The notes under the pieces: generated by a model
The model's database searches: none
What the model saw: only the letters and a program-made list of their open reading frames with translations
Told to the model about the DNA's origin: nothing
Translations under genes and position numbers: made by a program
Shown: one piece after another, positions 43,911 through 55,005 of the stretch
How positions within the stretch are numbered: position 1 is the stretch's first letter
Layout: every line of letters starts with the position of its first letter
Source of the DNA: Heligmosomoides polygyrus polygyrus
Lineage: Eukaryota; Nematoda; Chromadorea; Rhabditida; Heligmosomidae
Reading direction: 5' to 3'
Length of the DNA stretch: 64,000 bases
Assembly (NCBI GenBank): GCA_947396885.1
Contig: OX377205.1
Location: 76,294,969-76,358,968 of the forward strand

Positions 43911-44018
43911 AGACTTCTTAAGTACAGAATCCTGAAGGGCTCTAGTTTGCTGCTTGGGAGCTGCGATGATCTGGTGAGTCTCTCTAGAGCCCTTCAGGAT
44001 TCTGTACTTAAGAAGTCT
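43911..44018. repeat. perfect 34-bp inverted repeat with 40-nt loop
   Basis: Arms 43911-43944 and 43985-44018 are exact inverse copies (AGACTTCTTAAGTACAGAAT ...). No mismatch, so it is recent or maintained. Confidence 0.95.
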
Positions 44019-44480
44019 GACTTAGCTCGCGTACCTGTAGAACGTATCTCGCTTGATAAATATTTCAATTTAGTGTGCTATACGACTTGCGTTGAAAACG
44101 TAGCGTAAGAACTGATATCTATGTAGTTGAGTTCTTTTGGTATTTTAGTTATTTTGCTCTGCCCTTTTCTGTTCGTTCCTAGTCCGAAGATTCATTGTCT
44201 ACGCCTCGAATAATTGAATAAAAACAACAAAAATCTACATTCAAATACAATCTAAACCCAAAAGAAAGATAGGAAAGAGAAACTTTTGCATACATGAAGG
44301 GCTGAGATTGCCCCATGCGCTTGCTTCACTAACAATGCTATATTCAGTTACACGTTCATTGTTTGACCTCCAAAGTCGCTGTTGCTAAGGCTGCAGGCTG
44401 CTACTGTAGTAACAGTGTTTGACTGCAAACAAAACTCTAGCTCAGAAAGGAGCTCGAACCAGCACTTCTCGGCTTTATTC
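44019..44480. other. no recognised feature
   Basis: AT-rich sequence without a convincing exon or repeat. Confidence 0.4.
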
Positions 44481-44482
44481 TT

Positions 44483-46389
44483 ACAAGGGAAGGGCCCAAA
44501 GCGTATGTCTGAACGAGGAGAGCGAGTCATATAGGAAGAATCCCCACCCCTCAATTGGTATAAAATCTTTTTGCCAAGTCGATAAACCCAAGGAGTAAGG
44601 GGCCCTTGAAGTCACAATGGAATCGGCTCCTAACAAGTGGTGGGGTCTCTTGTACGCGTGCTACGCATCTTCCTATAAACGGCTTGGAGCGCAGTGGAAA
44701 ATGACGATGGTTCGTGCCAGAGAGGTCTGGGGTTCGATTCTTCTGCGTTATTGCATTTTTGCATTTCAACTGATTGGTTGAGATTTGAGAGATCCTGACG
44801 TCTATACCATTTTCAAACATTTTCTACATTTTCTGCACTTTCGCTTTCTATTCCAGCTGTATGCTGCGGAACAACCTTGTTGCGACTTGCTTATTACTAA
44901 CCGGTTTTTAACCAAAAGGCAGTGAGAAAGCTATTAATGATAATGATGCATGAACGTTTAGCACCACTGATACACAGGCACAAAGTGCATGAAGCAGATG
45001 GACGGACGGCGTATAAAATCAACGACTCTTCACAGTTTGCTTCCCTACAAGAACCAATGACTTCGGAAAACAAACTAAACTGCTCGGGTTTTCGAGTAGG
45101 CCAGGATGTGACGTCGTACAACCAGTTTGAGCCAGGCGTAAGAACGAGGCTTTCAATCCGGGGGATGGCACAGGATTCGGCACACCGTCGAAATGACCTC
45201 CAATGTCATTGTAACAAATCCGGTCTTCTTCAGCTACCCGCAACATCCACACTTTAGGACGTTGTCCCTTTCTTGCATGTCAAAAGGAAGGTCCTACACA
45301 ATGACGTGCGAGTGAAATCGCTTCATAGGCAACTTCATGTAACCGAAGAAACCCACGTCGGCTGGCTGAATCTGACCGGTGGCACCCGAAGCAGTCCGAA
45401 TACTAAAGGTCTTCCAGGTCTTCCTTCGGGGTGTAGTAGTTTGAATCTCCACGCGACAAAGATAAGGGAGAGAGTGAATGATGCTCGTTTAGGTCGATTT
45501 GCGGAATCCACAGACCTCCTTTCACATTTTAACCATCTCTGGCGTCACATCCTGGTCTCTTTTGAAAACACGAGCGGGAGGGTTTCTCCCCAGGTTATTG
45601 GTCCATGCAGGGAAACAAGCTGTGAGGAGCCTGTAACCACTATACGCTGTCCGTATTGTAGTCTATCAGTAAAAACCCAAACACCTTTCCCGCATGCTAC
45701 CTACACACTGCAATTGTGGAAGACGACGCTAAATTCGGCACTAAACAATTCTTCTTGGGATACGCCAAACCCTCCACTTCTGACTATCATCGAGGCAGCT
45801 TGTATGCATTGTTGGTCTGCACATGGCTTGTGATGACAACAAGCTCATGAACAATTCAATCCGTTTTGTTGTTCGTTATCCGGCCTAAAATTGCCGGATA
45901 ACGAACAACAAAACGGATAAGCCAAACCCCCCGGAAATCGGATAACGGATAGCGGTTAATCCGCTCATCCCTAATCACTATCTACTGTGCGCACATGTCG
46001 CGAAGACGGGCAGCATGGGGAGATCAGAGCGCATCCAATCACACCGCATTGAATGGACATGCATTCAGAGAGGGCGTGTACAGTCGGTATCCTGGCATGT
46101 GTTCGGTGCGTTCTGCTTGGTTATCATTGGCTGGTGCGCTCCCACCTACCAATGCTGCTCATCTTCGCGACATGTACCCCACTGCGCTCTGAGCCGCTTG
46201 TTTGCCGATCAATCGGAAACCTCGGAACTCGAAAGGCGCCAGTCCACCGTAACTTCAAGGACCCCTTATTCCTTGGGTTTAGCGAATTGGTAAAAAAGAA
46301 ACAAATTTTTATACTAACTGAGGGGTGGGGATTCTTCCTATATGACTCGCTCTCCCCGTTCAGGCATACGCTTCATATCCCTCCCTTGT
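44483..46389. mobile_element. long-TIR foldback element, family B, interrupted
   Basis: The ends are inverse copies: ACAAGGGAAGGGCCCAAAGC at the left, CTCCCTTGT at the right. Arms run inward from 44483 to about 45130 and from 46389 back to about 46180, then again 45660 back to 45480. Between 45660 and 46180 the right arm is interrupted by other sequence, including a 26-bp hairpin. The left arm contains GGAGCGCAGTGG and GGGGTTCGATTCT, which look like A and B boxes. A second copy is at 59205-60718. Long ORFs here are shadows. Confidence 0.75.
45859..45918. repeat. perfect 26-bp hairpin in the family B right arm
   Basis: Arms 45859-45884 and 45893-45918 (ATCCGTTTTGTTGTTCGTTA ...) with an 8-nt loop, then GGATAACGGATAGCGG and GGATGAGCGG-like text to about 45985. 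It could be an end of a hAT-type non-autonomous element, but the partner terminus is not identified. Confidence 0.7.
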
Positions 46390-46392
46390 CAG

Positions 46393-47040
46393 GGACATGC
46401 TTTTCAACTTGAACAAGTACATTATACATTATGAAGATAACTGCACTATTTCTTATGCATTCTCGCTGATAGCGATCAGTCCGGATGATAATACCCGACA
46501 CCGTTACATTCTAGAGGAACTATAGTAGAAGCGGAGAATATCGTATGCGTAAACACACCTCAGGAAAAGGAACGAGCACACAACTAATACCCTATTTGTA
46601 ATTGAAGGCGGAGTAGCATGCGATTGAGAACTAACGACAGTAGGTACGCGAGAGGTCTACGCGTCCGAATTGCATTACGACAATCGCAGCGAATTGCCCC
46701 GCAGGTGTGGCGACGTCAACAACGTCTGTGGAACCCCTCGGCGAGAGGCACCTGCGGTAGCGTCTGACGATGCTTCGCCTCTTTCAGGCTCCCTAACCAT
46801 CCACCTCAAAGCGTTATAAGGTAGAGTTGTAGTGTTGCGAAGGGGGTTTCAATGGGTGTTTCGCCTCTATAATGATCTATCGTGGCGACCGATAGCCGCT
46901 GGAGTCAAGCCAAAGTTCCACCCGGTCTGGTAATAGGTTGAGGAAGAAGTAGTGACCAGTTCTCCTTCTTTTCGCAGCAACCTTCTACTACGGGCTTCTA
47001 TGGAATGGATAGTCAACTGCTGTCGCTCGCCAACAAGGAG
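46393..47040. other. no recognised feature
   Basis: No exon or repeat identified before the mariner remnant. Confidence 0.4.
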
Positions 47041-47044
47041 GATA

Positions 47045-47345
47045 CCACTCTGAATCCGTGCTTCGTCGATTGTACCAGCTCATCCGATCGGGAAATCATT
47101 CATTCGAAGGTCAATCACGTTTTGGACACCCTTCTGCCTTGGACGAAAAGCTAAGGAATTATCGGCGACGGTTGGGTGCGACTAGATGACCATACATTGA
47201 CAACCACCTTCACTGCACTGGCTACCGTAAAATTCTTTCCATTTGGCTGCCACATGAACTGATTAGGGCAGAGCGTAGACGATCACTGCCTGTGAATTAT
47301 TGCGTCGCCACCCGTATGGGGAATGAGTTTCTCAAGGGCACTAGG
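47045..47345 (+). pseudogene. mariner transposase N-terminal remnant
   Basis: Plus-strand frames give LYQLIRSGNHSFEGQSRFGH with PSALDEKLRN, the HTH-proximal RFxxGDxSxEDxPRSGRPS region in worn form, and GYRKILSIWLPHELIRAERR, the conserved GYxKxLSxWVPHEL block. Catalytic blocks are not recognisable. Small fragment of an old copy. Confidence 0.65.
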
Positions 47346-47505
47346 AGACAAGGGAGAAGAGCTGAATCCTTATGGCAACTACCCATGACACTGTCGCCTG
47401 CCGTTCCACAAACTACCTCCAGTAGGTAGAACCGAAAAGCGGCGAGCACGAGAAGAATATGCTACTTAGTTGTTCAGAGAAAATGCTCCACATTGATTGT
47501 CATTG

Positions 47506-47608
47506 TCAATAATGTGCCAACGAGATTTTAGGGTGGATCTTTACTCGGCCTCCCTCAAATTAAGCCGAAATAAAGATCCGCCTCAAAGCCTCGTTGGCAC
47601 ATTATTGA
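47506..47608. repeat. imperfect ~40-bp inverted repeat
   Basis: CAATAATGTGCCAACGAG and GGTGGATCTTTA at the left return inverted at 47571-47608 with small indels. MITE-like hairpin. Confidence 0.8.
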
Positions 47609-48290
47609 TAAAAACAACAAGAACTATCCATGTCTTTGTTTCAAAAAGAGAGGAGCTGGAGACTACTCTACATTGTTCTCCTTTTTGCTGGAACCATAGT
47701 GACAACCTAATGAACGACTTTTAACTTTAAAAGTTACCGGACGTTATTCGCCTGGCCATGAGAGTTCGGAAGTGCCTACTTCACGACACAACCCGTCCTG
47801 CGTCACGAAGCAAAGCCGTCGGAAGATTGCCGAACTCAAAGGGAAGCACGAGGTATGTATCTATATAGCATGAGGTCAGATAGGAAGTCTTACCTCATGC
47901 TTCTAATTTGACCGTGCTAGTTCCTTCGGCTCCTATTTCAAGAATTGAGTATTATTTTCGGGGAAGGTATCATTTTTCAATAAGACCTCGAAACTGAGCT
48001 CGTCCAGTTTTTCGACTCCGCACTGCAGACGCCGCAGTTCTGTGCCAAGGACATTGAAGAGTTGCTGAGTCGTTATACATGTGCTTTAGACAATGACGGT
48101 TAATGTGTAGTTGAGTGTTTACGTTGCTACATAAATGTGATCCTTTTCAAATAAAAGAGGAAATCTGGACAGGACCTTTCCCAACCAAATAAGAACAATC
48201 TCCTGATCTTGCTTTGCGAAGGATGGTCAGCATCGATACTAAAGACCTGGAAATGTCTCCACACGCCTTTAACATAGGAATGCGCAAACA
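47609..48290. other. no recognised feature
   Basis: A 10-bp inverted pair (AGCATGAGGT) near 47869-47905 is the only structure seen. Confidence 0.4.
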
Positions 48291-48294
48291 AGGA

Positions 48295-48545
48295 TGAGTA
48301 AAGGATACAACTCGACGAAAATCAACTCCTGTTTGAGATGCGCCACGCATTTTACTTTTATGGGATATCGAGGAGCAGTCTGAATGTGTATTTGACCTAT
48401 GTAACAACCTGTAGTGCGCAGTTTCTTTTCTCTCCTAGGCCGAAGAAGTAGAGAAAGGTAGAAGTCTCGCAAAAATTCGTCGACCCTGGAGAAATGGAGA
48501 GAAATGGAAGGCTTGGTTGGATTGGGTGGGACCTAAGCGATGATC
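48295..48545 (-). repeat. SINE-like family A, partial inverted copy
   Basis: GAGATGCGCCACGCATTTTA, GTGTATTTGACCTATGTAAC and, further on, ATGGAAGGCTTGGTTGG are family A blocks in reverse order and orientation (compare 51150-51290). The middle is diverged. Confidence 0.45.
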
Positions 48546-49897
48546 GTAGAATCAGGATGCATGCGACAAACAGCATAGAGACTCTTTCCTCCGTTCTGAA
48601 AGAAGAAACATCAAAAAGCAGGTGTGAAGAACGATCACTATAAGAACATTGACGCTACGATACCGTGGATGTAGGCGTGTGTACAAACAGCGTCGATGGT
48701 GTAACGACCTAGAATAGCAACCAGGTAGTAATGATTGTCTGTTTGGGTTCCCTTTTGGTTTGTTCGCAAGATTTTGCCACACGGCGATGGTTTTGTTCGC
48801 AACCGAACATTTTTGCGAGCGCTGGATTACGGAGCAACGAAATAAACAAAACGAGACAAGCCTTACGAAACCTTGGCGCAATTAGACGTTTAGGAGACCA
48901 TCAGAAAGAAAGATGTTGAGCTTCCTGATGCTCCTGCAAATGAGGAAACTTGACCTCACTTTCGACCTTGGAAAGACAAGCAGAGTCTGAGATGCCCTTT
49001 TCTCTCAGTGGTCAAAGGGGCACCAAAAACCCAATTGGGTCAATGGAAAGCCTGTCAGAATCTGGAGCAACATAACTAAATCTTCTCTCCTTCGTCTAGT
49101 CTGAAGGCTAGACAAACCAAGCATCTTAGCCCTGTCAGGTCCACTCGGAATTCAGACCACGACCTCTCAGATAAATATTAAAGGGGAGGTTATTCTGAAC
49201 GTTTTGTACGAGTTCTATGTCCTTTTGACTGGGGCTCGAAAATGAAATACACATTCTACACTTGCGCACAAGAGCAGTTTGATCCTCGGTTTTCAGTCCC
49301 TTAAAAAATTGTAATTTTCATAGTACAAGTGTTGCTTACAAGTGTTTTGTTGAAAGTTTCGGTTACTGGAAAATGGGAGCTTAAATCTCATGCGTTGGTT
49401 GTCCAGAAACTGGTCCATTGAGTATGTAGGTGGTGGCTTTGAGATTCTGAATGTACCTCGAGACAATGCGAGTTTTCAGCCGAAAGGGGTAGTTTCCAGG
49501 TGTTCGCCTATTTCTCTACGGAATATATACCATTGGTTGACTGCGCTTTTCATCCCTTACTCTTTCTACACAAAAGGCTTCTAAACATGTAGAGTTAGGA
49601 ATGCAGAAGTTTAAATCAAGCTTTTAATCTAGACTTTTCGGTATAACAAAAAAGGTTCTCTAAAGAAAGGTGGCGAAACGAACTTAATATTTGGTTGACA
49701 TTTATTCATATAATTTATTTTAACTTCACATTATTTATCATTACTATGCATTCAAACATATCCCTTAATACGTTCCCCTTTTCAGCATGAAGATGCAGAG
49801 GCAATAACTGAGATACAAACTGAAAAATTCTAGAGCATTCGGTACCAGGAAGGTTGGGGCATGCTTTGTTGGAAGATTTTCTTTCATGACTCTTGTG
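48546..49897. other. no recognised feature
   Basis: Short ORFs only; nothing recognised. Confidence 0.4.
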
Positions 49898-49900
49898 AAA

Positions 49901-49955
<55 letters not shown>

Positions 49956-49956
49956 A
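49898..49956. repeat. (AAAT)n microsatellite
   Basis: About 14 uninterrupted 4-bp units. Confidence 0.98.
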
Positions 49957-50593
49957 ATGTGCATCGGAACGGCCTCATAAGGAATTTTCGTGCGAGAAAC
50001 AGGAAGGTGAAAACGGGACAAGGCCAGCGAGTCTCGTTCATGTCTATGGTGAACAACGCTTGAGGATGAATAATTCCTAACAAACCTAAGGAGATAGTTT
50101 GTTCTTAATACGTAATGGACCGCTCAATAGTTTTCGTCGTATTGAGCGCTTCAAAACCACAGCTCCGTCATAGGAATTGCACTTTACAGAGCAGTCTTGA
50201 GCTTAACAAATATTTTCGATTGGGCGTTTCGCAAAACAACCATTTTCTTCCAAAGACTATACTTTTAGCAATTCATAAAGAGTTCCGCGATATTTTTCAA
50301 GCTGAGAGCCCTCACTTTTTTCGAGATAACTTATGGTTCTTTAATGGATTAAATGGAAAGGAGTAACGTGAAAGGGATTTGAATGAATAAACTCTGCACA
50401 TCGTAGAGGTTCACCAGGCATTCGGAATGAGAACTACATATCGGACTCGTCGCGACAGTCAATAGGGCAATCAGCTTTTGCCCCATTAGCAAACGGTTTG
50501 GAAGAATGTTCTCATACGTTGTGTTTCTTGGAGTAAAATATGTAGCGTGGTTTAGGGCAGAGGTCAAATCGTAAATTAGCCTCTAACGAAGCG
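49957..50593. other. no recognised feature
   Basis: No exon, RNA or repeat recognised. Confidence 0.4.
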
Positions 50594-50791
50594 GTCAGTG
50601 AGCTCGCTCAAGAGACTGTGAACGCGACCTACATGGCTTTGTAAGGCATCTGACGAGAATAACAGAAGTGCGTTTCGTTTCTGCTGACAACAGGTTCCGC
50701 TGGGCGGTCCAAAAATGGCAAAAAAATAGGATCACTTCAATGTGGGCCAATAAAGCAAAAGTGAGGTATGGAATGGCCTTGTCGTGCTCAG

Positions 50792-51926
50792 CAGGGGTGC
50801 ACATTTAACGGTTAACGATTTAACGAATTTAACGAATTAACGGCATTTCTCGTGAAAACCGGGCTTAACGACTTAACGGAAATTTTTAGAAATTTAACGG
50901 AATTTTCAACGGACTTTCTACTAAGTGATTTTATCACATTTACCCTTAGTCTTTACGATTGTTGCAGATCTCACCCTCCCGATTAGGATTGTTCCTGAAA
51001 AACTATTGAAATTGGCAAGAACATTTTGATGTTTTCATGAATTTGTTTTGAATTCTTGGAAATGATGCATTTTGATGCGCGGGTAGCGCAGTCGGAGGAG
51101 GTACCGGCCGTCACCCGATACCAGGTTCCTGATTTCCTGCCCCAGCCAACCAAGACTTCCATCCAGACTTGTCTATGAGGATAAAGCGCTGACTTGTTCA
51201 TCGGCTTGTCACCGCAAGTAGGTATAGGCCAAACACGCATTCAAATCGCCTACGCATCTCAGAGAAGTAGAATGCGTGGCGCATCCCAAAAGGGATTGAG
51301 TAATGCCGTCCTTTATCCTTATCCTTTAATGCCTTTTGGAGCTAGAAATTTCTTCGCCGAGCCCCAAGTACGTCAACGAATCGAAAAAAATATACTGGTC
51401 TAACCTCCTCGTAAGATATGCCTATCCTCACCTGGCGCTACTTTTCCCAGAATACTTTTGCCCCCACCTGGAACAGAGTGGCCTGTGCCCGCATTAAAAT
51501 TGTATATGATCGTAGAGCAGTCAGATAAAACGGTTTCGCAAAGAACTAGGAAAGTGGGGGCGGGGGAGGGAACTGCGGATTCTGCCTGATAGCACATTTT
51601 AAGATGCCTTGTCGGTGATCATCTTCCATGATAACTCTATAGCTGTTCTTATTCCACACCCTCTAGATAATTTGCTACTGAAGGCTTGTTTATTTTTCTA
51701 CGTTTGTTGATCTTGAATTGTTTGTATTACATTGCAGTGTTGCACTCCATTCCTTAAACGTTAGCTGTTGAATTCTTGAAGTGGAAACCTATACGATTTT
51801 CTTGATTTTTTCACTTGAAATAAGGGTTTGCATCTATTTTGTATTTTTAACGAAATTTAACGAAAATTTTCCGTTAAAAAATTTCGTTAAAAAAATTTAA
51901 CGCACAGAATTTTGTGTGCACCCCTG
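50792..51926. mobile_element. hAT-like non-autonomous element with 8-bp TSD
   Basis: Termini CAGGGGTGCAC and the exact inverse are flanked by the 8-bp duplication GTGCTCAG (50784-50791 and 51927-51934), the hAT hallmark. Both subterminal regions are packed with TTAACG motifs (eight in the first 120 bp). The interior has no transposase and carries a SINE-like family A copy. Confidence 0.9.
51070..51335 (+). repeat. SINE-like family A copy inside the hAT element
   Basis: The head GCGCGGGTAGCGCAGTCGG is an A box, and CCAGGTTCCTGATTTCC a worn B box. The body has CCAACCAAGACTTCCATCC and AAACACGCATTCAAATCGCC. The tail is GTAGAATGCGTGGCGCATCC, then a TTTATCC-rich end. This is the clearest family A copy. 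Confidence 0.75.
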
Positions 51927-52389
51927 GTGCTCAGGAATCAACCTACAAGAGGTCTGGAGCTTCATATACGGCTAGAGTTAGTAAACTGATAATTTCCTTG
52001 GTTTCCAGAAGCTGCAGAGTGCAAACAAGTGTTTCGTTCGCAACGAGAGCGGCAGGGACTGGATGAGCGAGTGGACAGGCGAATGAACCTCATGAACGTG
52101 GCCTGCTGCTTCTTTTAAGAAACATTAGAGAGCCTAGAAAATTATCGCACTGCAATAATCTAACTAAACGTAGATGAAGCTTTAAACCGTTTGTAGGTTA
52201 ATTTCAGAGCGGGAAAAGGCATTTCAACTTTGGCATTATCTGACCGCTCTGAAGTGATACCGTTTCTTGCCATTTTTGGACCGCCCAAGGGCATTAAGAG
52301 AAAGCGAAAAAGGTCTGTGATCTTTGCGAGATGCCCTTAAAGACAATGCAAAATTTGCTTAGAATCTCCTGAGCGAACTCACTCACTTC

Positions 52390-52900
52390 CTTCATAAGTG
52401 GTTTCCTCTGTATTTTCCTTATACTTATTTTTAGAGATTTTTTTCGTGATGATAGCACCAAGCATGCCTCCTTTTATATAAACAGAAAACCCTTAGAATT
52501 TTGCTTCCATTGCTTTGTACAGCGACTTTTAGACACCGCTAGAGACTTGAGTTTTGCGTCCTCAGAAATACACGCATTCGGCCACTCTTGCGTTGCTCCA
52601 ACCTAAAGATTTTTCATGTACATAGTTTTGCCCTACAAATCTTGTTGATTTTTACGTGTTATATGCAGTACTAAAGAAATCTTTTCTAACAACGGGAAGT
52701 AGAAGCTTTCTTCAATCACGGGAATTGGCCAAATACACCAAATTTCATGCGACGCTATCGAAATTGATGCTAATATGCCAGCGAATTTACACGTTTCGGG
52801 CTCGTGAGATGTGGAACATTTTTTATTTATTTTTGTACAACAAATATCAACAAACCAAAAGTTGCAAAAAAGTTGCTTGCAAAAAAGTTAAAAATGGATT
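52390..52900. other. no recognised feature
   Basis: AT-rich sequence. A direct repeat AAAAAAGTTGC occurs twice near 52865-52890. Confidence 0.4.
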
Positions 52901-52904
52901 CAAA

Positions 52905-53175
52905 GTTATCGGAGCGGTAGAGTGGTAATGCAGTCAAAGAAGGTGCAGGCCATAGCGCGCATTACGATTCCAGGCTCCTGGCACAGAACATGCGCTGTCA
53001 AAGAAACCTTCCATATCTCCGGAGACGGTTGGTTGGAAGAAGACTTGCCTGAAAAGGATGAAACACAACGTTGGGAAACCACAAGCCATTGCATGGATTA
53101 CTGCGACGAAATCGCCTCCGCGAAAGCCACGAAAGTAGAATGCGTAGCGAATTCCTCGAAGAGATAGACTACGTC
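52905..53175 (+). repeat. SINE-like family A copy
   Basis: The head GGAGCGGTAGAGTGGTAATG is tRNA-like, then CGATTCCAGGCTCCTGGCAC, CGAAATCGCCTCCGCG and GTAGAATGCGTAGCG in family A order. The 81-codon ORF over it is a shadow. Confidence 0.55.
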
Positions 53176-53424
53176 ATTTGACTAATTGAATGTTTTAAGT
53201 CAATTTCAAAAGACAGAAAAACATAAATTTATCGGAGGGCTATATTGCTGCCACTTGACGATGAACCATGCAACTGTCCAGAACATGCTTCGCGATGCTC
53301 ATAAGATTCATAGTGTAAACGCATAGGATCTCACATAAGCCTACGATTCCGCGAAATAGCTACTAAAATCACGGGTTATAAAATTTAATTTTTTCAAATT
53401 TTTTTCTAGATGCTATATGCAATG

Positions 53425-54115
53425 GGCGCATTGTAGCGCACTCGGAGGGAGTTATCTGCTTCAGCATGTATCCCGAATCAATATGTGATTCGGCTGTTTC
53501 CACTGGACATCAGATCTGACGTCGATTAAGATTACTTGAATCCGACATTTTTTTTAACCGGGACAGAAAGGATCGAACAATGGCGTTTTTCAAAATCCCC
53601 GTATTTTGGGATGGGTCAGGTCTTAGCAAGAATGGTTTTCGTATGATCCAGATAACTGATTTGTATTCGAATCTCACATCGGAATTCGGAGTCCGAATTG
53701 AATAGGACATGAGATTTCTGAACAAAACAGTCATCTGAATTATCTGAAGCTACGATCTGATGAAAATCACCAATTGATAATTAATAATCGAAGCGCCCCA
53801 AGATTCGAGATTTTCAAAAAACCCTCTGTTCGCACTATCCTTCGAACCAGAGTTAGAAAAAAGTGACGTCGGATCCAATGTTTGCTTCCACTAAGGCCAT
53901 CCAGGAGCTCCACCTCTCCGGGTATTTGAAATGCTACCACAGCCATTTGGGAGATGCAGAACATTGACTTGTTGATCGGCTGTCCACAGCAAGTCATTAT
54001 ATGGGCTAAATACGCATTGAAGTTTTCTCCACGATATTAGCTTGAATCCGTGGAGCATCCCAGATATGTAGAACTGATTTACACCGACCTTTCTCACTGC
54101 AATGCTTAAGGAAAA
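53425..54115 (+). repeat. SINE-like family A copy, interrupted
   Basis: The A-box head ATTGTAGCGCACTCGG is at 53431. The 3' body resumes near 53890 (CCATCCAGGAGCTCC, CATTGACTTGTTGATCGGCT, AAATACGCATTGAAG, GGAGCATCCCAG). About 400 bp of unrelated sequence lies between. Two separate fragments are also possible. Confidence 0.4.
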
Positions 54116-54390
54116 AATCCGTTGCTTAGCGAATATTTCCGCTTTCTACACTCGTCTACTGAAAGCAATATGTGTGTGAGAACATCGTATGATGGTGATA
54201 AGGGTTCTCGAGTGGCACGGTGCGCCAGTTAAGCTATTTAGCTCGCAGAATGTAAGTGGAACGTGGAAAATGGCAAGCAGGAACTAGCTTCGAGGAGATC
54301 AATGCGGTTTGCGATTCAGTAGGTGATTCCTATGATTAAGCCGCATTCACAGCTCCAGCAATTAATGTCTTCGTCGCATACCTGGCGCAG

Positions 54391-55005
54391 TTGATTTATT
54401 ATGTTCGTTCTGCGCAACAAGCGCTTTCATATGCAAGGCTTCATGGTGGTGAGGTGCCGTTAGTTCGCTTGTATAGTTTAATTTTCAACAGTAGCGTAGG
54501 AAGCAGTACTGTTGGTGTCCTCGTCAACACGCACTTGGCCATGAACATCGATTCGTACGAGTCTCTGACAACCCGAATCGGACGTCTGCGACTGAAGCGA
54601 TGCGGCTCCATGCTAGCTTTGACTGTGTTTGTCGCGTATGCCCCAACATCCGACCACGACGATGATGAGGTCGAAGCCTTCTACGTGCAGTTGGAGAAGT
54701 TCTATAAGGAAGACTGCACCTTCTACAAGGTGATCGTTGGCGACTTCAACTCCAAGATCGGGCCACGAAGAACTTCACACCATTGTTTGGAGTGGAACGA
54801 GCAAGGTGAAAAGCTGAGGACGCTCTCCAACGCGTTGGTCGGACTTCTTCGTGAAAGCCTTGAACGACCGCTATGACGCTCTTCGTGTCCCTCGAACGAG
54901 GTGGATCCATTGGAGCACTCTGGCACGCAACAGGGACGAATGGAGACGCTGCTGGCGCCCGCTCGAGCAAGTCGATGATGAACGGGACGACAGGTGATAC
55001 TGTAG
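54391..55005 (+). pseudogene. internally deleted RTE retrotransposon
   Basis: The first part is endonuclease: TVGVLVNTHLAMNIDSYESL, GRLRLKRCGSMLAL, FVAYAPTSDHDDDEVEAFYV, FYKVIVGDFNSKIGPRR and CLEWNEQGEKL. At about 54825 it jumps to the RT C-terminus ([18 protein letters not shown] in the +1 frame, then [15 protein letters not shown]) and an RTE tail ending GACGACAGGTGATAC. The second half of the endonuclease and all polymerase motifs are absent. A non-autonomous deletion derivative or a recombination product. Confidence 0.8.

Larger units (their letters stand above)
50594..52386. mobile_element. foldback element F, split by a hAT insertion
   Basis: The left arm 50594-50775 and right arm 52228-52386 are diverged inverse copies. 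GAGCTCGCTCAAGAGA faces GAGTTCGCTCAGGAGA, and GGGCGGTCCAAAAATGGCAA near 50703 returns inverted near 52270. The middle is occupied by the hAT-like element 50792-51926. No coding capacity. Confidence 0.7.

Noticed and set aside
44551..46412. Several ORFs of 65-186 codons
   Set aside because: They fall on the arms of the family B foldback, have no domain, and occur on both strands.
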